Source of the DNA: Talpa occidentalis
Lineage: Eukaryota > Chordata > Mammalia > Eulipotyphla > Talpidae
Length of the DNA stretch: 64,000 bases
Assembly (NCBI RefSeq): GCF_014898055.3
Contig: NW_023601104.1
Location: 79,467,106-79,531,105, forward strand
Direction of reading: 5' to 3'
The notes under the pieces were generated by a model. The model was not told the origin of the DNA. It saw only the letters and a program-made list of their open reading frames with translations, and ran no database searches. A program made the translations under genes and the position numbers. Positions 49,283-63,850 of this stretch are shown here, one piece after another. Positions within the stretch are counted from its first letter, which is position 1, and every line of letters begins with the position of its first letter.

Positions 49283-49300
49283 GAGAGGCGGTCGCCTCTC
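49283..49300. repeat. Perfect 8 bp GC-rich hairpin
   Basis: Stem gagaggcg, two-base loop gt, stem cgcctctc. Confidence 0.9.
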
Positions 49301-50335
49301 TGTTTGCCTTAGGCCTTTCCTCAGTGAAGGGGCCAGCTGGGATGTGCGCAGCTTGTGAAGATAGGATCTGGCAGGGTACCTTTCACCTCTACTACAGGTT
49401 AACACTGGCCCTCAAGACAGAATTATTTAGGTAGGAAAACAACTTGTTTGCTGAGTTATGAACAGAATGATTTGTGATTGTGCTCAGTCATCCTTATTTC
49501 CTTGTTTTCTTTTTTAGTAAGATCCTCAAGTGATCACCTCCTTCGTGGTAATATCTAAGTCTAGTCCTTGCAGGAGGACATGGTTCCCTTGGCAGCTTTC
49601 TCTTCTTTCCTGCTGGGCCAAAATCTTGGGTTTTTAAGTCATTTAAGACCAGGGGTAAGAAATGGCCTATTAATTACCTGGATCATCCCCCTGGAGAGCG
49701 TAAGGAGTAGGCCACACCACATACATGCATGACTGCTTACATGCCAATATGCGCTGATTTACTGCATATGGTATTATCAGCGAAACCTAAAAAGTGCTTA
49801 TCTATTAGATTATCATACAGTTAGTCATTATTTAAACCATGCAGTCTGTATCAATGGAATTCATACTTAATCCTGTAGCTGTTTTTATTTTCAATCTTCT
49901 TAACTATTAAGTCTTTTTTTAGGAGCCATCACCACTCATGAGACAGTGTACTGATTTGTGTTCTGATTTAGCTGTACAGCTGTTTTTTGACCATTCAAGT
50001 AGTTAAGAAATGCATCAAATGGCCCAGGTTAATTTTAAAACTAATACTGGATTAAATCTAGAAGCTGGAGCTTTCATTGTGTTTTCTTCATGTCCTATTT
50101 AAAATATATATCTCTATATATCATCTAGATAGATTAATGTTAATGTTCGTGCATAAAACAAATGGCCTATGTCAGTCTCTTCCATAAAAATTATTGTCTG
50201 TGATTGCATATGCGTTTACTATGTCTTTTTGTTTACTTTTAGCATCTATTTATTAAGCATATTTGGGGTTCATAGCTTTCTCTAAGTGTTAGAAGAAAAA
50301 TGAGTGTTTAATTATTCTGTCTTTATTAATCTTAG

Positions 50336-50586
50336 GAATTTTGTTTTAATGATTTTATAAATCCTGGTGACAATGATAACTTAAACAATACTTATACTAA
50401 ATAACTCAAATTCTCTTTTTTATTTTCAAATTACATTCAACTACTTAATGATATAAGGTATTTTTTGATATTTGGATTTAGTGTGCAGTAGCGATATCTG
50501 TTATATAAAGGAATTTAGAAATCATTGCTTCTATTTGATAAATATGTAAAACCACATGCATTTTAATTTAAATGTCTTGAAATTTA
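50336..50586 (-). repeat. Right arm of long inverted repeat
   Basis: Reverse complement of 48844-49108, separated from it by about 1.23 kb. The outer end is cttgaaattta. Inner and outer flanks differ from those of the left arm, so the arms end sharply. A pre-mRNA crossing intron 2 could form a duplex of roughly 250 bp here. Confidence 0.93.
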
Positions 50587-50884
50587 CAGATTTTCAAAAA
50601 GAGATTTAAGGGTGTATTCAAGGGTAGGAGGAAAAAAGCCTAAAAACGGAAATAAAAATGAGATAAAATGAAAGATATTATAATCACCTAGGATGAGAAT
50701 CATTGTAATTGAGTCTTAATTTAACTGTGAAGTTACTAGAAATATGATAAATGGGAAATTCTTTGGGCTACATAATTTTTCTTCAAGAAAAGGCATGTAA
50801 AGTCATCTAAAATAGTGACTTTCAGGGTTTTTTTTTATTGTCACTGTAGGAAGAAGTAGGTTCATTTTTATATTGAAACTCAAT

Positions 50885-51112
50885 GTGTTTATTATATGTG
50901 GACATGCACACACTGTCCCACTACACTTAGATAGTGTGTGTTATCCACCAGGCCCTATACTGGATGGCCACATTAACTTTTTTATTCCTCAAACCATATG
51001 GATAGGAACTGTTATTACCCCTAATGAGGAAATTGAGACGCAAATAGGTACTTGTTTAGCTCAGGGTCATCCAGTTGCTATGGAGCCTATCTAGGGTTCC
51101 AACCCCGGCTGG
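50885..51112 (+). mobile_element. MIR SINE
   Basis: 'aggaactgttattaccccta', 'atgaggaaattgagacgcaa', 'agctcagggtcatccagttg'. It lies 300 bp outside the right inverted-repeat arm. Confidence 0.72.
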
Positions 51113-51867
51113 CTGGCAGCAGCTGTGCTCTAACCATTGTTCTGTTCTGCCTGCCTGTCTCCCTTCCATGTGCTCACATTTGTGTGACTGAATACAGACC
51201 TACAAAGGCGCACATACATACAAATAGGAAATAGAAATTTCATAAATATACTTAGTATGTTTAGTACTATTTCAGTTTTTAAAAATGCTTCTTGGACCCA
51301 CTAAATAGATATCATTATCCATAACTGGTCACAGCCTAGTTTGAAAACACAGTTGTGTAGAGACTTCGGTGCCCTAGTTATATGACTCCTAGATCATGGG
51401 CATTCAATAATATCACAAGAATAGCATCTTTGACAAAAGATTATGGAAATATTCTTGAGAAAGCATTATTTTATATAGTTCCTTTTAAAGTGACATACTA
51501 TTAAACCTTACTTTACTAAAATTTCTGAATCGAACTTACCTACTAATGGGGCCCAACTTTCTGTTGATCTGTCTTAATGGATTATTGGGAGGGACAGTAA
51601 TGTTTCTTTTTGATTTTCAGGTTTAATTAATTAGGTTCTACTCATTTTGTTCAGCTTTTACTCACAAATTCAGTATGAACTTGAAAAATTCAAATTATGG
51701 TCATCATTTTTACCACTGAACTCTGAGTGTGTCTGCTCTGCTGTGGAAACAGAAGCTGCTCTCTGAGATCCTTTTTGTGAGAGTGGCTTAGGGGCACTGA
51801 TACAAACCACCTGTGCATTAGTAACCATATCCATTTGGCTGGCTTGTTAGCACGGATACCAATTTTC
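51113..51867. other. Unassigned intron 2 sequence
   Basis: Nothing recognised. Confidence 0.5.
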
Positions 51868-51885
51868 AAGGACAGGACAAATTTA

Positions 51886-52161
51886 TTTATTATTTTTTAA
51901 AGATTTATTTATATATGCCTACAAGAGCTGGAGTGTAGGACAGAGATGCATGGGGTGAGAGGACTCATCAGAGACAGAGTGGGGAACAGAACAGGCAGAC
52001 TGACTGAAATACACTGCTGAGGGAAGCCAAGGGCAAGACAGGAGAGGTCTGCTTCGCCATGTGGGTTGCTTCCTGGCGGGTGGGGATCGAACTAGTGCTG
52101 CAGAGGCTGCAATTTCTTCATAGTGCGGTGCTTAACCCCTTGCACCACCAGAGAGGCCCCC
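51886..52161 (-). mobile_element. tRNA-derived SINE, older type
   Basis: Duplications around aggacaggacaaattta / aggacaggaaaaattta (51868-51885 and 52162-52179). The segment near 52110 (gcaatttcttcatagtg) is diverged from other copies. Confidence 0.88.
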
Positions 52162-52410
52162 CAGGACAGGAAAAATTTAGAGTTCCCAGAGTGTATTTCT
52201 TGTTTGGCCCCATTTCTGACACTTAGCGTTGGGTGAAATAGATTCTGCAGGGGATGGGGAAGGGGCAGGCGGATAGATTGACCTCCAGTACCCAGATCTT
52301 TCCCCAGCTTAAATTACATATGAGAAAAGGGTGGGACTGGGCATTGTGATTAGTGCTAATGTGGCTGTGGCAGATCACAAAGCAATGGCCATATGTGGGT
52401 GTCACTATGC

Positions 52411-52499
52411 TGCTTTTTTTTTTATTGAGGTAGCATTGCTTACAACCCTGTGTATGAATTAGGAGTTCACGTTCACACATCTTCATAGATATTACTATG
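52411..52499 (-). mobile_element. Short L1 3' end fragment
   Basis: T tail followed by 'tattgaggtagcattgctta', the antisense start of an old L1 3' UTR. Confidence 0.6.
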
Positions 52500-55209
52500 T
52501 TAGGATGTTTTTCTGTTCTGGAATTGTGGCAGGTGTGTTTCCTGGGTTCCCTTTTACTAGGGTATGTAGCTAGGACTCATTGAATACCAGACTTTAAAGA
52601 GATTACCCAATTGAAATGCATTGTTCCTTCCCCCAAAGGGAACAAATTGATTTGCATTGATACTGTGGTATAGATTTGAAGTACTTGGTTTCTTTTGCTA
52701 AAGACCTAGCTTCAACTATCAAACTGTCAACTGATGAAGTGTATTTGTCTACATACTGTAGAGCTCTTTCTTTGACCACGTTTGCTTGCTGGCTTACAAG
52801 TATATGTTTAACATTGTTTGAGTTTCGAGCTCCAGAGTTAATTCTCACAATTTAAAATGAGTAAAATAAGATAACATTCATGATTTTGTGGAATTACAGC
52901 CTAGTGGAAGCAAGACAAGGAAGCAGTCACACAAAGGAAATGAATATTTCTGATCAGTTCCATAAAGAGGACGTATGGTGTTATGAGAACGTGAACTTAG
53001 AGGAACTGGTCTGGGAGTCAGGAAAGGCTGGATATCTGAAAGGGTGAGCAGATGAGAGGGTTAGAAGATGGAGCGAGTTTGGTAGAAGTCAGATCTTAGA
53101 GAGACATGAGCTTTTATCAGTGATGCCCTTTTTTTTGTAAGAGCAATGGGCGGTCAAGTGTTTTGAGCCAGAAGGGCTAGACTTTATCAACAACTTAGAT
53201 GACAACACAGAAGGAATGTTTATCAAATTGAGGATGAAAGCAGTTGGGAAGCACAGCAGTATGACTGATGGTCAAGTCACCCTTCAACAAGATTCCAGTA
53301 ATTTGAAGGGCAGGAGAAGATCCACCCACCTATAATGAGCATTGACCTGTGGCTGGTGAAAACTCTTTTGGATGAGGTGATTTGTACAGCGGTTAAAATT
53401 TTTTTGTTGTTGTTAAGATGGAAAATCATTTTAAAAGGATGCATATAAACATATGCTTTGAACATATTTTCATGTCAGTGTGTAAATATCCACTTGGCAG
53501 TCTTTGGATATAGGCATAGATTCTCCTTGAGAATGAGTTCATAAGCAGTAATTTGTTTAGCATAGACCATATTTGCAATGCTTCATCTAAAATCAAGTTT
53601 TGGATTCTTTAAAGTGGAGTTAAAACTAGACACATTTGAAGTAGTTGAAGTACAGAATCCTATTGGAATTTCACAATTCCCCCCACCCCTCGGCTTGTTT
53701 AGTTGTTTCACCCACACCTAATTTTTCAGCAGTTCCTTTAAAAAGAAAATGTGTCTTTTATCTAATTCTTTCAAAGCATTCAACCTCATTTTTCTCTTTA
53801 CTTTCACACATTTCAGTGGTTTATGTAATACAAATTATATAATAAGGATAATGTATACCCGGCATAAACAAGGCAATGAGTATCAGCAAGTGGTGTAAGT
53901 CCACGGCTAACCTGCGAGGGGACAGGTACTTGGTGAGCTAGCAGCAGGTGTGCAGTGCCAGGCCTATGACTCATAGCGGCCAGGTATGTCAGTTAGTCCT
54001 GGGAGATGTTTGAGTAAAGTCACAGTTTCTGCCATATAGATGTTTAAAGCATCAGGTCAATTACAGTAGTCTGTGCTACAATTGAGTATGAACCCCAAAT
54101 AACGCATGGCTTAGAAGCAGCGTGTGCAGTGTACACAGTGGTTAAGCCACATGAATAATGTTCGAGTGACAGAAGCCAGTGTCTCATAGGGGTGGTTGAG
54201 CCCCTCAGGTCCCAGTGAGAACAGCATGTCCTGGTTGAGCATTACACGAAGGGTGGTCAACCAGAGGCCTCCGGGGACAATGGTTCTTAGCTTCTTCTAG
54301 CTCATAGCTGCTTCCTCTAGAACAATGCTTGTAAACATATGCACTTACAAAATTGTGCCTGCATTTAATTATATGGCATTGTAAACTGGTTACTTTTACA
54401 GAGAGACTGTAAAAATATTTTTTAACAAATTGACCTCAGCATTTTAGTGAGGATTGATGGTTACTTCTTGAAGTATTTTAATACATTTAAATTTTAAAAA
54501 TAAAGTGAAAGATCAGCTTATTTATGCTCAAAGTAAAACTCAGTGAGAAGGCGGCTTTTATTGCCTTGAAAAAGTTGAAATTGTGTAGTGGATTTTGACA
54601 TGGCAGTGTGAGTGTCATCTTGTTTTAAAACTGTTGTTCACTTTTATCTTTTCTTATCATGGCAAAAAGTACTCAAAACCTGATTCATAATGATAATTAT
54701 GACAAATGGAATAAGAGTCCCACGTTTAGATGAGCCAGCTAAGAAGAGATCTGTTCCTGGGAACATATCCCCCAACACCTCTGTTTGGTTTATTTGACAT
54801 CATTTCCATTGAGAGCACTGCCTTGAGGCTGTCAGCATGGTGCCATCAGGGGAATGGAATTCTGCTGGGTAGGATAGAAATACAGATCCACATTTCAAGA
54901 TAACTTGAATAGAAGTTATCTTCATAATATATCTGATTTTTCCTCCATCCTATGGAAGTCTTTCTTCAGGTTTGGAAAAATTTACATAGCTGTTTTTATC
55001 TGAAATGGATACTTTACTAACAGCGTACGTAGGTTCTCAGCAGAATCTGAAAATAATGTGTGTAGGACCTTGAATTGAAAGATTTGCTTCATTCATATGG
55101 TCACAGATCAGGAATTAAGCCTTCCTGTCATTTATTTAAAATTTACTTTCACTCAATCTCAAAAGAAGAACTTGTACCTTAGGCTCTGGAAAACCAGTGA
55201 ACTCCATGC
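52500..55209. other. Unassigned intron 2 sequence
   Basis: A 2.7 kb repeat-poor interval; a candidate place for conserved intronic elements, but nothing specific is visible. Confidence 0.5.
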
Positions 55210-55234
55210 TTTTTTTTTTTTTTTTTTTTTTTTT
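55210..55234 (+). repeat. T25 homopolymer
   Basis: 25 T in a row. It is followed by unique sequence, not by a SINE or L1 body, so it is not a clear element tail. Confidence 0.9.
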
Positions 55235-55404
55235 GGTTCACATTTCTTGGCAGAGTATTTCGAAAAAGCCTGGATCTGATGAGACTGATTGAATGCACCT
55301 CAGCACACGAGACTTCTGTAAAGATTGCCAGCAGGGCATTTGAAGCCATTGCATGTTGATGCAGAAATTAAAGTGCTCCACTAAGACATGAAACTTAGTT
55401 TCTC

Positions 55405-55677
55405 TCTCTTTTTTTAAAAAGATTTATTTATTTATTTATACAAGCTCTGGGTACAGTCAGAAAGTGAGAGGGTGAGAGAATTCACCAGAGCCAGAGCGGG
55501 GAACAGAACAGGCAGAGTGACAAAATACACTGCTAAGGGGAGCAGTGGGCGTGTCAGGAGAGGTCTGTTGCACCATGTGGGACCCTCGCCAGTGGCCGGG
55601 CATCGAACCAGCGTTGCAGAGGCTGCGGGCAGCTTCACAGCCCAGCGCTCAACCACTGCGCCATCAGGGGAGGCCCA
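55405..55677 (-). mobile_element. tRNA-derived SINE, young type
   Basis: Duplications aaacttagtttct / aaacttagtctct (55391-55403 and 55678-55690). It keeps an intact B box on the minus strand, ggttcgatgcc, at about 55605. Confidence 0.9.
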
Positions 55678-55690
55678 AAACTTAGTCTCT

Positions 55691-57170
55691 TTAAACACAA
55701 ATCTAATGTCTTGCTAAAACTCCATTTTTAGGTGTTCCTTCTAAGCAGGAAGTACTGGGGTTTTGGTTTTGTTTTGTTTTGTTGGTTAAAAGAGTTTTCA
55801 CCATTGGTAGCCTTTGCAGTTTCCAAAAGATGCTTTCAAAATATGAATTTTCTAGTGACCTCAGCACACACAATGAATGAAAGCCAGGTGTTGACTGCAC
55901 TAGGAGGCAACTGGTCATTTCCCTTGTTGCCAACAAAAAGGAAATAATATTCCTACCAATTTTTTTATTTCAATGGCCCCTCTTAAAATACTGGAAAACA
56001 TGTAGGCTATTCTGCAGCATGTGTACTCTTCGACAGAAGGGCTACTTTATTTCTCCGTCTGCTCTAAACTGCAAACAGCTTAACCAGGGGAGGTGGCTTC
56101 TTTAAGGTCTGTGGTGGTTAATGTGTTTCTGTTACTGTCTTTCCCTTTGGCAGTGAGTTAAGCAGCCTTATGAGTGAAGGCTACTGGTAGGCAGCCGTGT
56201 TGTAGTTAGGAACCCTACTCATAAGTCAGATCCTCTTTGAAATATGGTTGTTTGGAACATTGGAAGCCCTCCTTGAATCTTGTTGACATTAGCACCGGTT
56301 GGCCTCACTGTTAATCATGATGATTATAAAAATAAGAACAAAAGATCTCTGTGCTTTAGCAGACCTTTTTTTTCTGGACATTTTCTGCTAAATTAACATA
56401 ATTGTACTGGCAGGATATGTAGTCTTAACTCACGTTATTGGAAAACTCCTGGCTGTTACCATGTGGCAAGGTGGTCTACTATTTGACCATAATAGTGGCA
56501 GTGAGGATGATTTTATATTATTTGACCACATGCAGTAGTATTTTATACTATCTCACATTTATTTGGAGTGAAATAAAGTAAGAGAAAAGAAAGAAAAAAT
56601 ATTTACCAATAGGGCACATCTGTTGAACATATTTGTGATGAGAAGTCTCGGTTATTTTAAGATTGGTTTAAAGAAAAGAACATTTTACCTAGATGAAATG
56701 GCATGGTAGTATTTTTAAATAGTAGAATAATTATCTCATATAAGAAGAGTGATATCTTTTTATAAATCCAGAGGGTATACATAAGTGCAGAGAACCTGCT
56801 CTGCCCAGCAAGGCATGTGCCCTGTGGCCGTAGTCCCTCCTCCCAGGGGGTTGGCACTGCTCCCAGAGTTTGCCTAGCGGGGCCTGTACTTAGGGATTGT
56901 GGTGATCTTGACCACCTAAGCCATAAACTTCTGCCAGAGATGTTAGAGGGCTTCTGTTAATATTGCTTGCAATTTCAGATCTGTTCATGTTTATTAAATC
57001 TGAGGGTATCTTTTGTTTATATAATGTCAGCTTATGTTACTTTAGGTTTTTTTGTAAGTATAGAGGAATACTTGACATACTGCATTTATTTGTATGGGAT
57101 TCTTATTAAGAACTGTTTTCATTAGTAACAAAACCTAGAGGTTTTATCTGATGTCTAAAATGTCCTAGTT
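55691..57170. other. Unassigned intron 2 sequence
   Basis: Contains a TTTTG tract near 55761-55782; nothing else recognised. Confidence 0.5.
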
Positions 57171-57475
57171 GGGCCTCCCTGGTGGTGCAAGGGGTTAAGA
57201 CACAACCTATGAAGATACCCGCAGCCACTGCAGCACGAGTTTGATCCCTAGCCAGGGAGCTACCCAATGGCGCAGCAGACCTCTTCTGACTCGCCTGCTG
57301 TTCCCCTCAGCAGTGTATTTCAGTCAATCTGCCTGTTCTGCTCCCTACTCTGTCTCTGGTAAATCCAATCATGCCCCACACGTCTGGCCTGTACCCCAAC
57401 TCTTGTATGCAAAAGTAAAGGAAATCTTAATAAACAAACAAACAAACAAATAAATAAATAAATAAATAAAATAGA
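57171..57475 (+). mobile_element. tRNA-derived SINE, older type, upstream of exon 3
   Basis: Ends about 340 bp before RPS6KA5 exon 3. The tail is a mixed (AAAC)n then (AAAT)n array, 57431-57475. Duplications are not clear. It faces an oppositely oriented copy at 59954 across the exon. Confidence 0.87.
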
Positions 57476-57774
57476 ATAAAATAGTTGTTCCAGTATTGGG
57501 TTGTGGTTAATTGACCATAATAACAGCTAGTTCCCTACTGTTAAAAATATTGAGGAGAGAATACAAGAGTGAAACCATAAATTTGTTACTAGTGGTTAGA
57601 TATGTAAATACTGGGTTAGACCAAGAAGTATATATGGCATAAAATTAAAGTCTATCAAAGAATCGTTTGAAATATGGATGCTTTTCCATTCAAAGAGTGG
57701 TTTTTTGGTTTTGTGGGGTTTTTTTGTGAGTTGTAACTTTCATCTTCCAATAAATTACTATTCTGTCTGAATAG

Positions 57775-59935
<2,161 letters not shown>

Positions 59936-59953
59936 CTCCACCTAGATACATTT

Positions 59954-60216
59954 TTTTTTTTTAAAGATTTATTTACACAAGAACCAGGGTACAGGCCAGA
60001 TGCATGGGAGGGTAAGAAGATTCACCAGAGACAGAGCAGGGAACAGAACAGGCAGACTGATGAAATACACTGCTGAGGGGAGCAGCGGACATGACAGGAG
60101 AGGTCTCCAGTGCCATGTGGGACCCTTGCCGGCTGGCTGCGATTGAACCAGCATCGCAGAGGCTGTGGACAGCTTCACAGTGCAGCACTCAACCACCTGT
60201 GCCACCAGGGGAAGCC
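59954..60216 (-). mobile_element. tRNA-derived SINE, intermediate type, downstream of exon 3
   Basis: Exact 18 bp duplications, ctccacctagatacattt (59936-59953 and 60217-60234). Head on the minus strand reads cttcccctggtggcac. Confidence 0.92.
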
Positions 60217-60394
60217 CTCCACCTAGATACATTTAGTAAAATTTATTTTTGTTCTTATTTAAAGTTGTTATTTGACTTGAACATCCAATGCTTTTCAGAA
60301 ATCTAGAACAGGGCTTTATTATAAGCTGCTTGTATGATTCAGGGTCTTGTTTGCCATGTTCAACGTGCTCAGTAGGTCAGTTTTCCAAATAATC

Positions 60395-60790
60395 TCTGTC
60401 TAGTCGGCTAGGACTGCTGTAACAAAATCTCACAATTCTAGAGGCTAGAAGTCCTAGACCCAAGTACCAAGGGTTGATTTCTTCTGAAAGTCATCAGGAA
60501 AGAATCTGTCCTGGGCCTCTCTTCTTGGCCTTCAGATGCCACCTCCCGCTCCCTTTTCCTATGCTCTCCTCTGGGCATTCACAGCCTGGCTGTCTCTTGT
60601 GTTCAGGTTTTCTCTTGGTATAAGTCAGGTGGGTCTAGGGCTTTGTTTTAACTTAGTTATCCTTTGAAGGCCTTGTCTTCGATTGCAGTCATGTTCTGAT
60701 GTGCTGGGGTTAGGATTTTATAATATATGAATTGAGGAGAGGAATACAATTCCACCTAGAGCTGTCTAGCTCTGCAGGCCCCAGCTGACT
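60395..60790 (+). mobile_element. Ancient interspersed repeat, class unassigned
   Basis: 'ggactgctgtaacaaaatct' and 'caattctagaggctagaagt', then 'ggggttaggattttataata' match a common mammal-wide repeat I cannot name safely. Confidence 0.45.
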
Positions 60791-61141
60791 ATTTTGATGA
60801 ATAAGTATACACTATGGACCTTTTTTAGAAACATGTTATGTTTTGATAGCTTTTATTACCACAAAAATGTATATATGCATATAGATGATATGTAGGGAAG
60901 CAAAAATAAGAAACCAAAAGGCTATTTTGACTCGAGTTTACTTAATTACGTATCCCTCTGTTATGATTTGATATAATAGCCTTATAGATCCTTTTGTCTG
61001 TCTGTCTGCATAGATATGTTTCATCAAAATGATGTCCTGTATGTGTGACTTATAATCAGCTTTTTTTCAGTTTGATGTCTACCTATCCTGGTTAGTAAAT
61101 TTTTATTTCATTTAATACCCAATTATACAAGTTATTTATTA

Positions 61142-61867
61142 TGGCACTGTAAAATTATTTTTTATTATTATTATTTTTATTTTATATATTTTTATATCAA
61201 TTTTCATTTTTGCACAATGTATGCATTTTCATCTTGGTTATAGTCCCCATACAATTCCCACCCCCGCCCCCTTGTTTCGATCCTACTCCCTCCTCTCCCC
61301 CATAGTGTGTCCCTGGTTTATAGTTGCTTGTTGATTTTGATTTCTACTTTATTATAATTAGTCTTTTTCCTGTTCCCTTATTTAGGTTTTCTAAATTCCT
61401 GCTATGAGTGAGACCATCTGGTATTTTTCTATCTGGCTTATTTTGCTGAGCATGATCCCTTCCAGCTCCATCCATGTTGCTGCAAATTGCATGAGTTTAT
61501 CTTTTTTGATTGCTGAGTAATATTCCATGGTGTATATTTACCACATCTTCTTGATCCAGTCATCTATTTTTGGGCATTTGGGTTATTTCCATAGCTTAGT
61601 TATTGTAAATAGTGCTGCTATAAACATAAGGGTGCAGGTGCCCTTTTGAATTAATGTTTCTGAGTCCTTTGGGTAAATACCTAGGAGTAGAATTGCTGGA
61701 TCATATGGAAGCTCCATCTTTAGAAGATTGAGGAACCTCCACACAGCTTTCCATAGTGGTTGGACCAGTTTGCACTCCTATCAGCACTGCAGGAGAGTTC
61801 CTTTTTCTCCACATCCTCGCCAACATTTGTTGTTGCTGGTCTTTTTAATATGTGGCACTGTAAAATT
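61142..61867 (-). mobile_element. 5'-truncated L1, minus strand
   Basis: The insert 61157-61852 is flanked by exact 15 bp repeats, tggcactgtaaaatt (61142-61156 and 61853-61867). It contains the 3' UTR and the last roughly 150 codons of ORF2, truncated just upstream of the Cys-rich CW..GCGEK region. Its 3' UTR matches the 6360 copy, not the 17.5 kb element, so at least two L1 subfamilies have been active. Confidence 0.92.
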
Positions 61868-61869
61868 TA

Positions 61870-62275
61870 GCTGCTAAAAGAATGATTTGTTAACCCGTGA
61901 TTCTGTGGGCTAGTTGGGCATTCTCTGCAGGTTTAGCTTGGGCTCATTCCTATGTGGTCAGCTGGACAGCTGACTGTTCTTCAAGAGCTGAGGCAGTTAC
62001 ACTCTTGTGACTAGCAGTCAGTGCTGGTTGTTGGCTAGGGCACCTCTCTTCTCCCCCACATGCCTCTAGCTAGTAGATCAGCTTCTTTCCAGCATGGCTG
62101 TCTCAGGAAGAGGGCAAAGGTAGAGGCGTCAGGGATGCCTGAGAACCAGAGTCTAGCATTTATAGCCTCCCTTCTAAACACCAGCCTAGGTTCCATGGGT
62201 GGGTAAATAGACTTCACTTTTTGATGAAGGGACTGCAAAGAATTTGTAACCATCTACCACACAAGTTCCTATTTA
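61870..62275 (+). mobile_element. Ancient interspersed repeat, class unassigned
   Basis: 'gctggttgttggctagggca' and 'gggtaaatagacttcacttt' resemble an old mammal-wide repeat. It sits directly downstream of the truncated L1. Confidence 0.35.
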
Positions 62276-62813
62276 GATTTCACTGTCAAATCATATCCTT
62301 TATAGCTGATTTGTCCAAACCAGGATACAGTCCAGGAACACTCAACTTAGTTGTTTTTGAAATTCCTTAATCAGGAACATTCCCTTTTTTATATCCTTTC
62401 ATTGGTCTGCAAAAATATCTTGTAGTGTCTTTTCTCTTATTCCTCCTTCTGTTAAGTTCCAGTAGTTGGGAGGTTTGAGCTAGTCTCGATATATTTACAT
62501 TAAGCAACTTAGCTAGAATACACGATAGGTAAAGTTGCATATTACATTTTATTTCAGTTCAGAAGGAATCTATGATCTGGTTGTAGTAATGCTAAGACTA
62601 GTTTATAGAAATGATGGCCTAATTCCTTTAATAGTAGAGTTGTTTTTTCCTGAGGAATGAAAATAATCTGTGGGATGTTTTGACACTTCAGTTTCAACAT
62701 TTAACATTTGATAATTCCTTGCTTAAATCAGCTATTTCATTGAGTTGCAAATGGTGATTTTTCTAATCTGTCCTTCTATATTTGTTAGTTGACATTACTG
62801 TGAAGAATGACTT

Positions 62814-63082
62814 GCTTTTCTTTTTTTCCCCCAAAGATTTTATTTATTTTTTGTGTAGAAGAACTGGGGTATAGGCCAGAGGTGTGGGGGGTGAGAGGAT
62901 TCACCAGAGACAGAGTCGGGAGCTGAGCAGGCAGATTTACTGAAATACACTGCTGAGGGGAGCAGTGGGTGAGACAGGAGAGGTCTGCTGCGCCATGTGG
63001 GTCACCTCCCTGGCTGGGGATCAAACTCAAGCTGTCATGGTGATAGTGCTAAGACTTAACCCCTAGGCCACCAGGGATGCCC
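62814..63082 (-). mobile_element. tRNA-derived SINE, older type
   Basis: Duplications aagaatgactt (62803-62813 and 63083-63093). The tail is altered (tttttttcccccaaag), and the tRNA head is diverged near 63030-63060. Confidence 0.85.
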
Positions 63083-63289
63083 AAGAATGACTTTCATTCT
63101 TTGTAATTCTTTGGTTACCCTGAAATATAGATTCTATGGAAAAGCAAGAGCCAATCCCTGTGAACACTTGAAATAAGAAGTTAAAGAATTAACTGACATG
63201 GTGGTGTATTTCAGGGTCCCTGGTATCAGCTACCATCCATCTTAATCCAAGGTAGCTTACTCTGCACTACTCTGACCTTTTTCTCCCCC

Positions 63290-63850
63290 CACTTAACAGT
63301 GAATATGTCCTAGAGATCACTTGCTATCAGTTCATTAAGGTTTTCCTTATTCTGTTTTTATTCCTGCGTAATATTCCCTTCGTTAGAGTAGGTGACCAAT
63401 CCTCTGATTGGATTCTTGGGTTACATCCAGTCTTACTATCATGACTACTTCAAGGTAGTATATTGTCTCCCACTCTCATAGGAGAGACCTATAGGCTCAA
63501 TTCCTGGGAGAGCGCTGGGCCTATACTTTGCCATCTGTAATGCTGCAGGACATTTCCGTAGGAGTTGCCTCTTATACCTGCCAGCGGTGTATTAGAGTGT
63601 CTGTGTCTCCACAGAGCATATTGTTAAACTTCTGGATGTTTGCCTGTCTCGTGGATGAGGAATGGTGTCTCAATGTAGGGTTCATTTGCATTTTTCTTCT
63701 GTATGAGACTGAACATCTTTTTATATGTTTAAAGGATTATTTATTGTTGTTTTTTTCCTGAGAATTATTTATACTTTTGACCTTTTCAATTTTCTAGGCA
63801 CTTAGATTAACCATTTGTTGACATACATTGAAAATACTAATGTTTTTCAC
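63290..63850 (-). mobile_element. Ancient L1 fragment at window end
   Basis: Antisense old L1 text ('cctgcgtaatattcccttcg', 'gcatttttcttctgtatgag'); edges are uncertain. Confidence 0.5.

Larger units (their letters stand above)
49109..50335. other. Spacer between inverted-repeat arms
   Basis: Single-copy-looking sequence. It has no open frame over 79 codons and no recognised transposase or repeat. It contains two perfect short hairpins, 49110-49134 and 49283-49300. Confidence 0.7.

Noticed and set aside
55210..55234. T25 run as the tail of a minus-strand retroelement
   Set aside because: The sequence that follows matches no SINE or L1 body and no target duplication is visible.
57431..57475. 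CRISPR-like or satellite array
   Set aside because: Only an AAAC/AAAT tail expansion of a SINE. No spaced repeats suitable for CRISPR exist anywhere in the window.
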